A stretch of 64,000 nucleotides of DNA from Oscillospiraceae bacterium (GCA_902774015.1 CACYHB010000014.1:1-64000), one strand, 5' to 3'; counted from the first letter of the stretch, positions 36,717 to 45,981 are shown. Made by a program: numbers and translations. Notes: a model not told the origin generated them from the letters alone.

Positions 36717-37400
36717 TCAGGGATCCCCCAGGAGCTTTTTTATCTGCTTCTCACTCGCCTCCGGGCAGAGCGCCCGGAGATGGTCACAGACCAGCTTTCC
36801 GGAGTCCGCCGGATCCGTCCGGTAGGCGTCTTCCATAAAGGCTTCGCCAAAGAGCATTTCAGGCGTCGCGTACTTCGCCACGCCCCATCCGTATTCTCTG
36901 CCCAGCTTGTCACGCATATATACGAAGTCCCCGATCACCACATAGCACTGCATCTGCAGGCGGGTGATGCGGGGATCAAAACCCTTCTCACCGCCGGGTC
37001 CGAAACCGGAGAGGGCCTTGAGCTCCCGGCTCAGAAGGCTGCCGCGCTGCTGCAGGGCGTCGAAGATGCGTTTGTCGGCGGCGGGGGCGAAGCCGTCGTC
37101 ATACAGAGCGTCGAAATCGTAACCGTTTCGGCGCCAGTTGGCAAAGACCGGGAAGAACTCCCGGCTGATAAAGCCCGCCCGACCGTGGAAAAACTTCCCG
37201 TACACACACGCGCCCGAACGGGCGACAGGACCTTTCCATTCCCAGGGGCCTTCCTCCGTGTCGGAGAACCAGAGCCGTGGCGGCGTGTGTTCCGCGATGG
37301 AGAAGCCGGGGATCTCGTTTTTGAAAAAAGGGAGAAAGCCCAGGCGCCGGACCGAGTCCAGGATCGCCTCGGGGCTGTCGATCACGGCGAGGCTTTTCAT
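36717..37400 (-). CDS. AlkZ-related protein
   Basis: 227 residues. Sequence blocks LWFSDTEEGPWEWKGPVAR, YGKFFHGRAGFISREFFPVFANWRR, DKRIFDALQQRGSLLSRELKALSG and RITRLQMQCYVVIGDFVY resemble the winged-helix proteins related to the DNA glycosylase AlkZ/YcaQ, based on general recollection rather than a search. The catalytic QxQ/QxD motif of true AlkZ was not found, so glycosylase activity should not be assumed. The gene starts 2 bases after the upstream membrane-protein gene. Confidence 0.55.
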   Translation of the reverse strand: MKSLAVIDSPEAILDSVRRLGFLPFFKNEIPGFSIAEHTPPRLWFSDTEEGPWEWKGPVARSGACVYGKFFHGRAGFISREFFPVFANWRRNGYDFDALYDDGFAPAADKRIFDALQQRGSLLSRELKALSGFGPGGEKGFDPRITRLQMQCYVVIGDFVYMRDKLGREYGWGVAKYATPEMLFGEAFMEDAYRTDPADSGKLVCDHLRALCPEASEKQIKKLLGDP

Positions 37401-37402
37401 GC

Positions 37403-38224
37403 TCAGCCGAGGCGCTCGAAGCCGTCGTTGGGCTGGACCCTGGGCTTGGGCGCGCCCTTGCGCAGGTTGCAGACCATGGCCCAGTTGTAGAGCATCAGCA
37501 GCATGGACGTGCCCAGCAGCATCAGCTGCATGCCCATGTAGCGGTCGTCCGCCAGGCTCATCAGGCAGAGCATGCCGCCCAACATGACGTCAAAGCGGGC
37601 GCGGCGGGGCTTGGCGGCGCCGAAGGCGAAGCCGGCGATCCGGGCAAAAGCGAACATCGCGACCGACACGGTGAGCATCTCGGGCACGTAGGACCACAAT
37701 ACGCTGTTGATGGAGTTGATGCGGTAGAGGTATACAAGCCAGGCGGCGAAAAAGATCACCGGCGGCAGGGACACAAGGCAGAGAAGGCCCGCGCGCTCCT
37801 CTTCCCGGTGGGCAAGCTCCAGCAGCAGCGGCGCGGTCACGCCGGAGACGGCGCCCAGGGCGGAGAGGATGCGCAGGAAACGGACGAATTTGTCCGTTTC
37901 CGATTTGGCGAGCAGCGCCAGCGCGCCGATCACTACAATGCCGCCAGCCAGCCAGCAAAGAATGCTGAAGAGCCGGTAATCGTTCTTCAGCGCGGAGACG
38001 AGAGAATCCGGGACATAGAGCTGTTTCTGGTCGTCCTGGTTCAGAAAGCGCAGGAACACCACCACGGCGGCGAGGATGAACGCGGGTACCATGAAATTGA
38101 AGGCGCTGGGGTCTACAAGGCCCTGTTCGTTAAAGGCGATCATGACCTGCAGCCAGCGCAGAAAGACGCCGAAAGCGCCGCCGCCGGCGATATAGCAGGT
38201 GATCTCCAGAGCTTTTTTTTGCAT
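37403..38224 (-). CDS. Polytopic membrane protein, unknown function
   Basis: 273 residues with about seven hydrophobic segments (e.g. ITCYIAGGGAFGVFLRWLQVM, FMVPAFILAAVVVFLRFL, LFSILCWLAGGIVVIGALALL). ATG 38224 has GGAAG 8 bases upstream; a start at 38260 is possible. First gene of the four-gene minus operon. Similar small hydrophobic proteins are frequent in Oscillospiraceae with no known role. Confidence 0.7.
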   Translation of the reverse strand: MQKKALEITCYIAGGGAFGVFLRWLQVMIAFNEQGLVDPSAFNFMVPAFILAAVVVFLRFLNQDDQKQLYVPDSLVSALKNDYRLFSILCWLAGGIVVIGALALLAKSETDKFVRFLRILSALGAVSGVTAPLLLELAHREEERAGLLCLVSLPPVIFFAAWLVYLYRINSINSVLWSYVPEMLTVSVAMFAFARIAGFAFGAAKPRRARFDVMLGGMLCLMSLADDRYMGMQLMLLGTSMLLMLYNWAMVCNLRKGAPKPRVQPNDGFERLG

Positions 38225-38359
38225 ATTGTTGCTTCCGTTTCCATAAGAATTGATAGACAAAGGACAGGCGTAAAGAGAAATTGCGTATCTTTAATATTAT
38301 ACTGAAAACGCCCCTGCGTCAAGCCTGCGGGCTCTATTTCGGGAGGCGGGGAGGAACAC

Positions 38360-39355
38360 ATGAAGAAAACGATCCTGTGCGCGTATCTGGGGCTGCTGCT
38401 GTGCTGGCTGTTGGCGCAGTTTCCCCCGCCCGAGAGGGCGGCGGAGACGGCGTCGGCCTTTCCGCCCGCCGCGGAAAGCGAAGCGCCTGCCGCCTTGCCG
38501 CCGACAGCCGTCCCGCAGAGGCGCACGCTGCGGCTGCTGCTGCCGGATGGGAGCGTCACGGAGCTGGACATGCAGGACTACCTCCCCGGAGTGCTGGCGG
38601 CGGAGATGCCGGCGGACTTCCCCGAGGAGGCGCTGAAGGCCCAGGCGGTGGCGGCCCGGACCTACGCCCTTTACTGTGCGGAGGGGCGCAAGCACGGAGA
38701 CGCGGACATCTGCGCCGACCCCGGCTGCTGCCAGGCCTGGCAGGACGGGCAGGCGCAGCGGGATAAGTGGGGCGGCGACTATGAACGCTGCGCCGCGCGC
38801 CTCGCCGCAGCTGTGAAAGATACGGCGGGACAGATCCTGCTCTACGAGGGCGCGCCGGTTTTTGCGGCGTTTCACGCCTCCTCCGCCGGGGCCACCGAGG
38901 ACTGCGGCCAGGTCTGGAATCCCCGGCCGTACCTGATCAGCGTCTCCAGTCCGGAGACGGCAGAGACGGTGCCAAACTTCATCAGCAGCCTGCGCTGTGC
39001 GCCGCTGGACTTCCGCGATACCGTCCTCTCCGCTTTCCCGGAGGCGGACTTCTCCGGACCGGAGGAGACGTGGCTCGGGGAACTCAGGCGGGACGAGAGC
39101 GGCCGTGTGGCCTCCCTTGTGATCGGCGGACAGGAGATCCGCGGCACCGTGCTGCGCAGTCTCTTTTCCCTGCGCTCCACGGCCTTTACGCTGGAGCATA
39201 CGGAGGAGGGCTTCGTGTTCACCGTGGCGGGCTACGGCCACGGCGTGGGCATGAGCCAGTACGGCGCCAAGCTCCTGGCCGAGGAAGGTATGGACTACCG
39301 GGAGATCCTGAACCACTATTATCCGGGCACCCAGCTGGCGGACAGCGGATCGTAA
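38360..39355 (+). CDS. spoIID: Stage II sporulation protein D (SpoIID/LytB domain)
   Basis: 331 residues. A single N-terminal membrane segment (MKKTILCAYLGLLLCWLLAQ) is followed by a Pro/Ala linker and the SpoIID domain: DMQDYLPGVLAAEMPADFPEEALKAQAVAARTYAL (catalytic Glu in AAEMP near residue 90), FHASSAGATEDCGQVW near 170 and GYGHGVGMSQYGAKLLAEEGMDYREILNHYYPGT at the end. It is a lytic transglycosylase acting on peptidoglycan during engulfment with SpoIIM and SpoIIP, which are not in this window. Confidence 0.94.
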   Translation: MKKTILCAYLGLLLCWLLAQFPPPERAAETASAFPPAAESEAPAALPPTAVPQRRTLRLLLPDGSVTELDMQDYLPGVLAAEMPADFPEEALKAQAVAARTYALYCAEGRKHGDADICADPGCCQAWQDGQAQRDKWGGDYERCAARLAAAVKDTAGQILLYEGAPVFAAFHASSAGATEDCGQVWNPRPYLISVSSPETAETVPNFISSLRCAPLDFRDTVLSAFPEADFSGPEETWLGELRRDESGRVASLVIGGQEIRGTVLRSLFSLRSTAFTLEHTEEGFVFTVAGYGHGVGMSQYGAKLLAEEGMDYREILNHYYPGTQLADSGS

Positions 39356-39371
39356 GGTATCGTTTTTCTCC

Positions 39372-39842
39372 GACCGCCCAGAGGCGGTAAGCTGCGAAAA
39401 TCAAGACCCATTTCTCTTTCCTCTTGCAGAAAGAGAAACGGTTCTTGTACTCCAAAGAGAAAGGCAACAAGGGGAAGTTTCCCCTTGACCCCTCACAGAA
39501 ATGGGGAGTCTAAGGGCAGAACCGGGGTCGCCGCTAAAGCAGGTTCGCGTGGCTTCTCCGCCGCACACCGCTGCCGCTCCCCGGTACTTCTGACGAAAGA
39601 AGCAGCCCGCTCCGAACCGCGGCTCGCCTGGCAGACAGTTCGGGCCGCCGAGCCGCCGGGACGTGCTTCTGAGTTCTGTGATTCACACGCCATAGCGGCA
39701 GCGGACACCCGGGCGCACAGGGCATGCCAACATTCGGACGGCGGCGACCCTCGTCCTCGCAAGCTCCGTATCGTCTCGCTTTCTCGCAGGCTCAAAAGCT
39801 CGCTCACTCCACTGCTCGTCAAAGAAAGAATGGGGGGCGCAT
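39372..39842. repeat. Interspersed repeat family 1, copy D
   Basis: Starts with CAGAGGCGGTAAGCTGCG and a hairpin TTTCTCTTTCCTC ... GAGAAA, then GGGGAAGTTTCCCC, the 230-base inner module (GGGTCGCCGCTAAAGCAGG to GGACGGCGGCGACCC, 39528-39748, with inverted ends) and the closing AAAGAAAGAATGGGGGGCGC. It agrees closely with copy E along its whole length. 39356-39950 has no gene. Confidence 0.88.
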
Positions 39843-39898
39843 CGGCGCAGCTTGCCGCCTCTGAACGTTCGGACAAAACGATGTATTTTGTTCCACGC

Positions 39899-39932
39899 AA
39901 AAAGCTCCCGTTCCGGAGAACGGGAGCTTTTT
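39899..39932 (-). terminator. Terminator of the rpmG-rplA operon
   Basis: AAAAAGCTCCCGTTC cgga GAACGGGAGCTTTTT, a perfect 15-bp stem 19 bases beyond the rplA stop. It ends transcription before any rplJ/rplL. Confidence 0.9.
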
Positions 39933-39950
39933 GCATCCGTATGGGGAAGA

Positions 39951-40643
39951 TTACAGTTGCTTCTGCGCGTTGATCTTCACGCCGGGGCCCATGGTGGAGG
40001 CGGTGACGCAGGAACGGATGTACTGGCCCTTCGCGGCGGCGGGCTTGGCCTTGATGATGGCGCCCAGCAGAGCTACGTAGTTCTCATACAGCTTCTCAGC
40101 GCCGAAGCTGACCTTGCCGATGGGGCAGTGGATGATGTTGGTCTTATCCAGACGGTACTCGACCTTACCGGCCTTGGCTTCCTTGACAGCCTGGCTGACG
40201 TTGGGGGTCACGGTGCCGGCCTTGGGGGAGGGCATCAGGCCCTTGGGTCCCAGGATCTTACCGAGACGGCCGACGGTGCCCATCATCTTGGGGTTGGCGA
40301 TGACGGTATCGAACTCGAACCAGTTCTCCTTCTGGATCTTCTCGACGTAATCCATGCCGCCGGCATAGTCGGCGCCTGCGGCGAGGGCTTCCTCAACCTG
40401 CTCGGGCGGGCAGAAGACGAGGACGCGGACGGTCTTGCCGGTGCCGTTGGGCAGCACGATGGCGCCGCGGACCTGCTGGTCGGCGTGACGGCCGTCGACA
40501 CCGAGCTTCACATGCAGCTCGACGGTCTCGTCGAACTTGGCCTTGCTGGCGTTGATGACCAGCTGCAGGGCTTCCTGGGGGTCGTACAGGGCCTGCTTAT
40601 CAATGAGCTTGGAGCTCTCTTTATAATTTTTACCTCTAAACAA
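39951..40643 (-). CDS. rplA: 50S ribosomal protein L1
   Basis: 230 residues: [32 protein letters not shown], the [37 protein letters not shown] signature block and the C-terminal [12 protein letters not shown]. It forms the L1 stalk and moves E-site tRNA. Last gene of the rpmG-secE-nusG-rplK-rplA operon. Confidence 0.96.
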   Translation of the reverse strand: MFRGKNYKESSKLIDKQALYDPQEALQLVINASKAKFDETVELHVKLGVDGRHADQQVRGAIVLPNGTGKTVRVLVFCPPEQVEEALAAGADYAGGMDYVEKIQKENWFEFDTVIANPKMMGTVGRLGKILGPKGLMPSPKAGTVTPNVSQAVKEAKAGKVEYRLDKTNIIHCPIGKVSFGAEKLYENYVALLGAIIKAKPAAAKGQYIRSCVTASTMGPGVKINAQKQL

Positions 40644-40703
40644 TGTTGTTTCCTCCTAAAATGTGGTGTAATGGATTGTAAACGATCCTCCCACTGGGCT
40701 CCC

Positions 40704-41129
40704 TTAGTCGCCGACGACGACGCCCATGGAGCGGCAGGTGCCGGCGATCATGCTGATGGCGGACTCGATGTCGGTGCAGTTGAGGTCGGGCATCTTCTGC
40801 TCGGCGATCTTGCGGACATCTTCCTTGCTGATCGTGGCGACCTTGTCGCGCTGGGGAACACCGGAAGCGGTATCAATGCCGCAGGCCTTCTTGATCAGAA
40901 GGGCGGCAGGAGGAGTCTTGGTGATGAAGGTGAAGCTGCGGTCGGAGTACACGGTGATGACGACGGGGATCATAAGACCCATATCGCCCTTGGTGCGCTC
41001 GTTGAAGTCCTTGGTGAACTGACCGATATTCACGCCGTACTGGCCCAGAGCGGGACCGACGGGGGGAGCCGGCGTAGCCTTGCCGGCAGGAACCTGGAAT
41101 CTAACGTATCCAACTACTTTCTGTGCCAT
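40704..41129 (-). CDS. rplK: 50S ribosomal protein L11
   Basis: 141 residues: [42 protein letters not shown] and the C-terminal [18 protein letters not shown]. It binds 23S rRNA at the GTPase centre and mediates RelA-type stringent signalling and thiostrepton sensitivity. Confidence 0.96.
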   Translation of the reverse strand: MAQKVVGYVRFQVPAGKATPAPPVGPALGQYGVNIGQFTKDFNERTKGDMGLMIPVVITVYSDRSFTFITKTPPAALLIKKACGIDTASGVPQRDKVATISKEDVRKIAEQKMPDLNCTDIESAISMIAGTCRSMGVVVGD

Positions 41130-41147
41130 AAGAGCACCTCTTTCTTA

Positions 41148-41675
41148 TTAATCTTTGATAACTTCGACCTGGTCGAGCTCCAGATCCACCGGAGTCTCTC
41201 TGCCGAACATGGAGACCACCACGCGGACCCGATCCTTCTCGGGCTCCAGCTCGTCCACCACGCCGATGAAGCCGGACAGCGGGCCGTCGTTGACCTTTAC
41301 GCTGTCGCCCACGGCATAGCCGACGACGATCTCCTTGCGTTCCACGCCCAGATCATAGATTTCCTGCTCCGTCAGGGGGACGGCCTTGCCGTCGGAGCCG
41401 ACGAAGCCTGTCGCGCCGCGCACGTTGTGGATCAGGTGCCAGCTGTCGTCGGTGAGGATCATCTTCACCAGAACGTAGCCGGGGAACACCTTGCGCTCCA
41501 CCGTCTTCTGCTCACCGGACTCGGTGATCTCGGTGACGGTCTCCATGGGGATGTTGACCTCACGGATCAGATCCGTCATGCGGCGGTTTTCCGCAGCCTT
41601 CATCACGGCTGCGGCGACTGCGTTTTCATAACCGGAGTACGTGTGAACCACGTACCATTTCGCCTCTTCCGCCAT
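41148..41675 (-). CDS. nusG: Transcription termination/antitermination factor NusG
   Basis: 175 residues from ATG 41675; an in-frame TTG at 41684 overlaps the secE stop. The NGN domain is AKWYVVHTYSGYENAVAAAVMKAAENRR, with VFPGYVLVKMILTDDSWHLIHNVRGATGFVGS. The C-terminal KOW domain is GDSVKVNDGPLSGFIGVVDELEPEKDRVRV. It binds RNA polymerase and couples it to ribosomes. Conserved position between secE and rplK. Confidence 0.95.
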   Translation of the reverse strand: MAEEAKWYVVHTYSGYENAVAAAVMKAAENRRMTDLIREVNIPMETVTEITESGEQKTVERKVFPGYVLVKMILTDDSWHLIHNVRGATGFVGSDGKAVPLTEQEIYDLGVERKEIVVGYAVGDSVKVNDGPLSGFIGVVDELEPEKDRVRVVVSMFGRETPVDLELDQVEVIKD

Positions 41676-41680
41676 CTCGA

Positions 41681-41953
41681 TCAACCAGCCAGCGTAAAGA
41701 GGACGCGAACCAGCATCTGCGCCAGCTCGTCAAAGCCCCAGAGTACCACAGCGGAGACCAGCATAACGCCGACGGAGATCAGAGAGTTCTGCACGAGAGC
41801 CTTGCGAGTGGGCCAGATGACCTTCTTCAGCTCGCTTCTCATCTCGCGGAACCACTTGCCCACTTTCTGGAAGAAATTGAGCTTTACGTCGTCCTTCTTC
41901 ACGGCGGTGACGGCCTTGGTCGGAGCAGCAGTGCTTTTCTTTTCTTCAGCCAT
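41681..41953 (-). CDS. secE: Preprotein translocase subunit SecE
   Basis: 90 residues from ATG 41953 (AAAGGA site; GTG 41959 alternative). The short cytoplasmic helix KVGKWFREMRSELKKVIWPTRK is the SecE signature, and one membrane helix (NSLISVGVMLVSAVVLWGFDELAQML) follows. It clamps SecY in the translocon. The N-terminal 35 residues are a Lys/Ala extension common in Clostridia. Confidence 0.93.
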   Translation of the reverse strand: MAEEKKSTAAPTKAVTAVKKDDVKLNFFQKVGKWFREMRSELKKVIWPTRKALVQNSLISVGVMLVSAVVLWGFDELAQMLVRVLFTLAG

Positions 41954-41974
41954 TTTCACGCATCCTTTCCGAAC

Positions 41975-42136
41975 TTACTTGGTCTCAACATGCTTGGTGT
42001 GCTTTCTGCAGAAGGGGCAGTATTTGCTCCGCTCCAAACGGTCTGAGGTATTCTTCTTGTTCTTGACCGTGTTGTAGTTTCTCTGCTTGCATTCATCGCA
42101 TCTGAGAGTAATCTTTACTCTTGCGCCTGCAGCCAT
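41975..42136 (-). CDS. rpmG: 50S ribosomal protein L33
   Basis: 53 residues starting [20 protein letters not shown] and ending HTKHVETK. Two Cys pairs (CDEC and CPFC) make this the zinc-binding C+ form. The ribosome-binding site AGGAGG lies 9 bases before ATG 42136. It is first in the rpmG-secE-nusG cluster, the standard order. Confidence 0.93.
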   Translation of the reverse strand: MAAGARVKITLRCDECKQRNYNTVKNKKNTSDRLERSKYCPFCRKHTKHVETK

Positions 42137-42421
42137 ATTTCGGCACCTCCTATTTTATTTACCCGCAGAAGGCGGGCATTGCCTCCCTGTATGGAACGAA
42201 AGCCGTGATTCCGGCAAAAAAGCGCACGAAAAAAACACCTCTCGTCCGACAGGTAATGCATACTATAACATAAGCAAAGCGGCAGGTCAACAGTTTTTTG
42301 CGGTTTTTCCGGGCTTTTTTTGCACTTTTCCGGGACCTCTCTTGCAGCGGAGACAAAAGAATGGTATAAATAAACAGACTCTCCCCATATCTTGTTTTCA
42401 GAAAGGCAGAAGACACATTTT

Positions 42422-43687
42422 ATGGATTATCGGCAGGCCTTGGAATATATCGACGGCGTCAGCTGGCTCGGGTCCCGCCCGGGGCTGGAGCGGGTGACGG
42501 CGCTGCTGGAAAAGCTGGGAAATCCCCAGAACAAGCTGAAATTCGTCCACATCGCGGGCACCAACGGCAAGGGAAGCTGCGCGGCGATGACCGCCTCGGT
42601 GCTCAGGGCCGCGGGCTACCGCACGGGGCTTTTCACCTCGCCCTATCTCTTCCGCTTCAACGAGCGCATGCAGATAAACGGCGAACCCATCGGAGACGAG
42701 GCGCTGGCCGCCCTGGTGACGGAGATCCGCCCCCTGGCCGACGCCATGGAGGACCACCCCACGGAGTTTGAGCTGATGACCGCCGCGGCGCTCCTGTGGT
42801 ATCAGCGGGAGAAGTGCGACGTCGTGGTGCTGGAGGTGGGCCTGGGCGGCCGCCTGGACGCCACGAACGTGATCGGCGCGCCGGAAGCCGCGGTCATCAT
42901 GAACATCGGTCTGGACCATACCGCCATCCTGGGCGATACCGTGGAAAAGATCGCCGCCGAGAAGGCCGGGATCATCAAGCCCGGCTGCGACGCGGTGCTG
43001 TATCAGCAGGCGGCGGGCGTGGAGGCCGTGGTGCGCGAAAAATGCGAGGCCGTGGGCGCGCGGCTCCGCGTGGCCGACTTCGCGCAAATCGTTCCGGAGT
43101 TTGACAGCCTGGAGGGCCAGGTCTTCACCTATCGGGGCGAGCCCTGCGCCATCCCCCTGCTGGGGGCGCATCAGCTGAAAAACGCGGCGGTGGTGCTGGA
43201 ACTCGTGGAGATCCTGCGCCGGAAGGGCTGGGATCTGCCCCGGGACGCGGTGGAACACGGACTCTATGCGGTCTCCTGGCCCGCCCGCTTCGAACTGGTG
43301 CGCGAGGAGCCGCCCTTCGTGGTGGACGGGGGGCACAATCCCCAGTGCGCCGAGACCGTGGCGGAGAGCCTGAAGCGCTATTTCCCGACGCAGAAGCGCG
43401 TGCTGCTCTGCGGCGTGCTGGCGGACAAGGACTATCCGGCGCTCTTTGACGTCCTGGACACGGCCGCGGACGCGTACGTCTGCGTGACGCCCGCAAGCGA
43501 ACGGGCGCTGCCGGCGGAAAAGCTGGCAGAATATCTGCGCCGCTACGGCAAACCCGTCTCCGTCTGCGAGGACGTCCCCGCGGGTGTGGAGGCGGCCTCC
43601 GCCGCGGCAGGCGAAGAAGGCGTTGCCTGCGCGGTGGGCTCGCTGTACATGGCGGGCGCGGTGCGGGCCTGCTTCGGCTTATATTGA
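42422..43687 (+). CDS. folC: Bifunctional folylpolyglutamate/dihydrofolate synthase
   Basis: 421 residues (MDYRQALEYIDGVSWLGSRPGLERV start). It adds glutamates to folates, and possibly to dihydropteroate. The Mur-ligase fold is visible: P-loop HIAGTNGKGSCAAM near residue 45, FTSPYLFRFNERM, VVLEVGLGGRLDATNVI near 140, MNIGLDHTAILGDTVEKIAAEKAGIIK and the C-terminal VDGGHNPQCAETV. The ribosome-binding site is weak. It lies divergently from rpmG. Confidence 0.94.
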   Translation: MDYRQALEYIDGVSWLGSRPGLERVTALLEKLGNPQNKLKFVHIAGTNGKGSCAAMTASVLRAAGYRTGLFTSPYLFRFNERMQINGEPIGDEALAALVTEIRPLADAMEDHPTEFELMTAAALLWYQREKCDVVVLEVGLGGRLDATNVIGAPEAAVIMNIGLDHTAILGDTVEKIAAEKAGIIKPGCDAVLYQQAAGVEAVVREKCEAVGARLRVADFAQIVPEFDSLEGQVFTYRGEPCAIPLLGAHQLKNAAVVLELVEILRRKGWDLPRDAVEHGLYAVSWPARFELVREEPPFVVDGGHNPQCAETVAESLKRYFPTQKRVLLCGVLADKDYPALFDVLDTAADAYVCVTPASERALPAEKLAEYLRRYGKPVSVCEDVPAGVEAASAAAGEEGVACAVGSLYMAGAVRACFGLY

Positions 43688-43701
43688 AGGAGCCTCCCCG
43701 A

Positions 43702-43797
43702 CCTGTCATCCTGAGGGAGCCGCAAGGTGACGAAGGATCTCAAAACCTACGACCTTGCGCCGGTGGCGAGATTCTTTGCTGCGCTCAGGATGACAGG
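43702..43797. repeat. Inverted-repeat element (CCTGTCATCCTGAG ends)
   Basis: CCTGTCATCCTGAG at 43702 and CTCAGGATGACAGG ending at 43797 are perfect inverted ends of a 96-bp element with a further internal dyad (GCGCCGGTGGCG). It lies between folC and ruvX. No coding content. Confidence 0.85.
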
Positions 43798-43828
43798 CCG
43801 AGTGGCCATATCTCAGAAGGACGAACAG

Positions 43829-43875
43829 ACCCCTCAGTCAGCTTTGCTGACAGCTCCCCTTGGCAGGAGAGCCTA
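43829..43875. repeat. Repeat family 2 copy between folC and ruvX
   Basis: ACCCCTCAGTCAGCTTTGCT, then GACAGCTCCCCTTGGCAGGAGAGCC. This is the inverted form of the short repeats seen near rnhA and gyrB, abutting the inverted-repeat element at 43702. Confidence 0.85.
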
Positions 43876-43893
43876 TAAGGAAAGGAGTATCGT

Positions 43894-44304
43894 ATGCGGA
43901 TCATGGCAATTGATTACGGCGACCAGCGCATCGGCCTTGCGGTCTCGGACCTGCTGGGGATGATCGCCGGCGAGGCCTGGACCATGCAGGAGTGGAACCG
44001 GGAGCGGGCGGTCACGCGCATCGCCGAGGAGGCGAAAAAGCGGGACGTGGGCACCCTGGTGCTGGGCCTGCCGAAAAACATGGACGGGACGGAGGGCCCC
44101 CGGGCCGCGCTGAGCCGGGAGTTCAAGGCGCTTCTGGAGGCGGAGACCGGCCTGCCCGTGGTGCTCTGGGACGAGCGCCGCAGCAGCATAGAGGCCCACG
44201 CCATCCTGCACGCGGCCGGAAAACGGGAGCGCCTGCACCGCAAGAGCGTGGACGCCGTGGCCGCGAGTCTCATCCTGGAGGGCTATCTGGGGAGCCTGCG
44301 ATAA
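43894..44304 (+). CDS. ruvX: Putative Holliday junction resolvase RuvX/YqgF
   Basis: 136 residues. RNase-H-like fold: MRIMAIDYGDQRIGLAVSDLLG (first Asp), VLGLPKNMDGTEGPRA, VLWDERRSSIEAHAIL and SVDAVAASLILEGYL (last Asp). YqgF proteins process the 5' end of pre-16S rRNA and may resolve Holliday junctions. AAGGAAAGGAG ribosome-binding site before ATG 43894. Confidence 0.93.
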   Translation: MRIMAIDYGDQRIGLAVSDLLGMIAGEAWTMQEWNRERAVTRIAEEAKKRDVGTLVLGLPKNMDGTEGPRAALSREFKALLEAETGLPVVLWDERRSSIEAHAILHAAGKRERLHRKSVDAVAASLILEGYLGSLR

Positions 44305-44393
44305 ACCGACAAGAAATTACAAGAAAAAGTCGTTTACTTCTTAACAAAACTTTTGTATGATAACAGTATCAACTGAAAGGAGATGCTCCTGCT

Positions 44394-45194
44394 ATGAATG
44401 CTGTTCTTCAATCCATGGGCATCAGCTCGGCCAGCGCCCTGGTTTCCGCGCTGCTGACCCTGCTGGTCTGCATCATCGCCATCAAGGTCGTCACCAATAT
44501 TGTGGACAAGCTCCTCAAAAAGAACGCCAAGATGGACAATACCCTGCGCCACTACATCAGCTCCGCCGTCCGGACCCTGCTCTGGGTGGTGACGGTCATC
44601 ATCGTGGCCAACGCCCTCGGCATCAACACCACGTCCCTGGTGGCCCTTGTCAGCGTCGCAGGCGTCGCGCTGTCCCTGTCCGTGCAGAACGTGATGTCGA
44701 ACCTCTTCTCCGGCATCACCCTGCTGATCACCAAGCCCTTCGTCACCGGCGACGTCGTGGAAGTAGCCGGCAAGACCGGCATCGTCAAGGCCGTCGGCCT
44801 GTTCTACACCCAGCTGGACACGCTGGACAACGTGGCCGTCTCCATCCCCAACAGTGATGTGACCGGCTCCTCCGTCAACAACTTCAGCCACGAGCCGCTG
44901 CGCCGTGTTGACCGGACCTTTACCGCCTCCTATGAGTGCCCCACCGAGGACGTGAAGGCCGCCATCTTCGACGCCATCGCCAAGGATGAGCGCATTCTCG
45001 CCGATCCCGCGCCCTTTGTCCGCCTGCTGGAGTACAAGGGCAGCACGGTGGAATACGTGGTGCGCGTCTGGTGCAAGAGCGCCGACTACTGGGACGTGTA
45101 CTTCAACCTCAACGAGAACGTGCGCGAGAGCTTTGCCGCCAAGGGCGTCAAGTTCAGCTACGAGCACGTCAACGTCCACATTGTGGAAAAGTAA
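44394..45194 (+). CDS. Small-conductance mechanosensitive channel, MscS family
   Basis: 266 residues. Three membrane helices lie near 15-38, 60-80 and 85-105, the third being the pore helix VALVSVAGVALSLSVQNVMSNLFSGITLLITKPF with the family Gly/Ala pattern. The beta domain follows: FVTGDVVEVAGKTGIVKAVGLFYTQLDTLDNVAVSIPNSDV, then an alpha/beta C-terminus. It releases solutes under membrane tension. It is monocistronic with a strong terminator. Confidence 0.93.
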   Translation: MNAVLQSMGISSASALVSALLTLLVCIIAIKVVTNIVDKLLKKNAKMDNTLRHYISSAVRTLLWVVTVIIVANALGINTTSLVALVSVAGVALSLSVQNVMSNLFSGITLLITKPFVTGDVVEVAGKTGIVKAVGLFYTQLDTLDNVAVSIPNSDVTGSSVNNFSHEPLRRVDRTFTASYECPTEDVKAAIFDAIAKDERILADPAPFVRLLEYKGSTVEYVVRVWCKSADYWDVYFNLNENVRESFAAKGVKFSYEHVNVHIVEK

Positions 45195-45214
45195 GCGAAA
45201 AAATATTCAGATCA

Positions 45215-45244
45215 AAAAGCCGGGAGCATCTGCTCCCGGCTTTT
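45215..45244 (+). terminator. mscS terminator
   Basis: AAAAGCCGGGAGCA tc TGCTCCCGGCTTTT, a perfect 14-bp stem beginning 20 bases after the stop. Confidence 0.9.
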
Positions 45245-45271
45245 AAGTTGTCGACAAAGTATAGGTTTTGT

Positions 45272-45796
45272 TTCGGCTGTCCAGAGGCGGCAAGCTGCGC
45301 ATTTCAGGAAACTTTTCTTTCCTCTCGCGGAAAGAAAGGTTTCCTGCCCTTCAAAGAAAGGCGACAAGGGGAAGTGTCCCCTTGACCCCTCACAGGATTG
45401 GGGAGCCCAAGGGCAGATCTGGGGTCGCCGCTATAGCAGGTTCGCGTGAGTGCTTACTCCGCATACCGCTGCCGCTCCCCGGTACTCCTGACGCAAGAAG
45501 CAGCCCGCTCCGAACCCGCGGCTCGCCGGGCAGGCGGTTCGGGGCGTCAGGAATGCCCCTGCAAGCATGACTGCCGAACGACGAGCCGCCGGAACGTGCT
45601 TTTGAGCGCTGTGATCTGTACGCCATAGCGGCAGCGAACACCCGGGCGCACCGGGCATACCAACATTCGGACGGCGGCGACCCACGCTCAGACCTTGTGA
45701 TCCCCTCTCTGACAAGCGCCTTTTTCTTTCTTCCACCGGGCGCGGCGCGTTCTTTCTTTTTGGGCAAGCTCCAAAAAGAAAGAATGGGGGGCGCAT
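45272..45796. repeat. Interspersed repeat family 1, copy E (longest)
   Basis: Starts at CCAGAGGCGGCAAGCTGCG, hairpin CTTTCTTTCC/GGAAAGAAAG, GACAAGGGGAAGTGTCCCC, the inner module GGGTCGCCGCTATAGCAGG ... GGACGGCGGCGACCC (45421-45684), and the closing CGCGCCCGG-type hairpin TTCTTTCTTTTTG ... CAAAAAGAAAGAA (45751-45784). A 50-base block absent from copy D (GGCGTCAGGAATGCCCC region) shows internal variation. Confidence 0.88.
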
Positions 45797-45909
45797 TGCT
45801 CAGGTAAATGCTTGCGAACACGCCGGAGAATAATGTATACTTCTTCTGCCATTGTCTGCACATTGAAAACCGAGCGCATCCGCTCCCGGTTTTTTTTGCG
45901 CCTCTTTTC

Positions 45910-45938
45910 TTGACACGATGGCCGACGGCGCATAAAAT
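45910..45938 (+). promoter_or_regulatory. Promoter of the M16 peptidase gene
   Basis: TTGACA (45910-45915), 17-base spacer, TAAAAT (45933-45938). Upstream, AAAACCGAGCG ... CGCTCCCGGTTTT with a T run (45866-45897) is a terminator-like hairpin that isolates it from repeat E. Confidence 0.78.
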
Positions 45939-45981
45939 AAAGCATCATCAGCAAACTAACGCAGTAAAGGAAGCGAAAAAG

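Noticed and set aside
39485-39973. Long open frames across repeat copy D
   Set aside because: They come from the GC-rich inner module, are shared with copy E in different frames and end differently; no ribosome-binding site.
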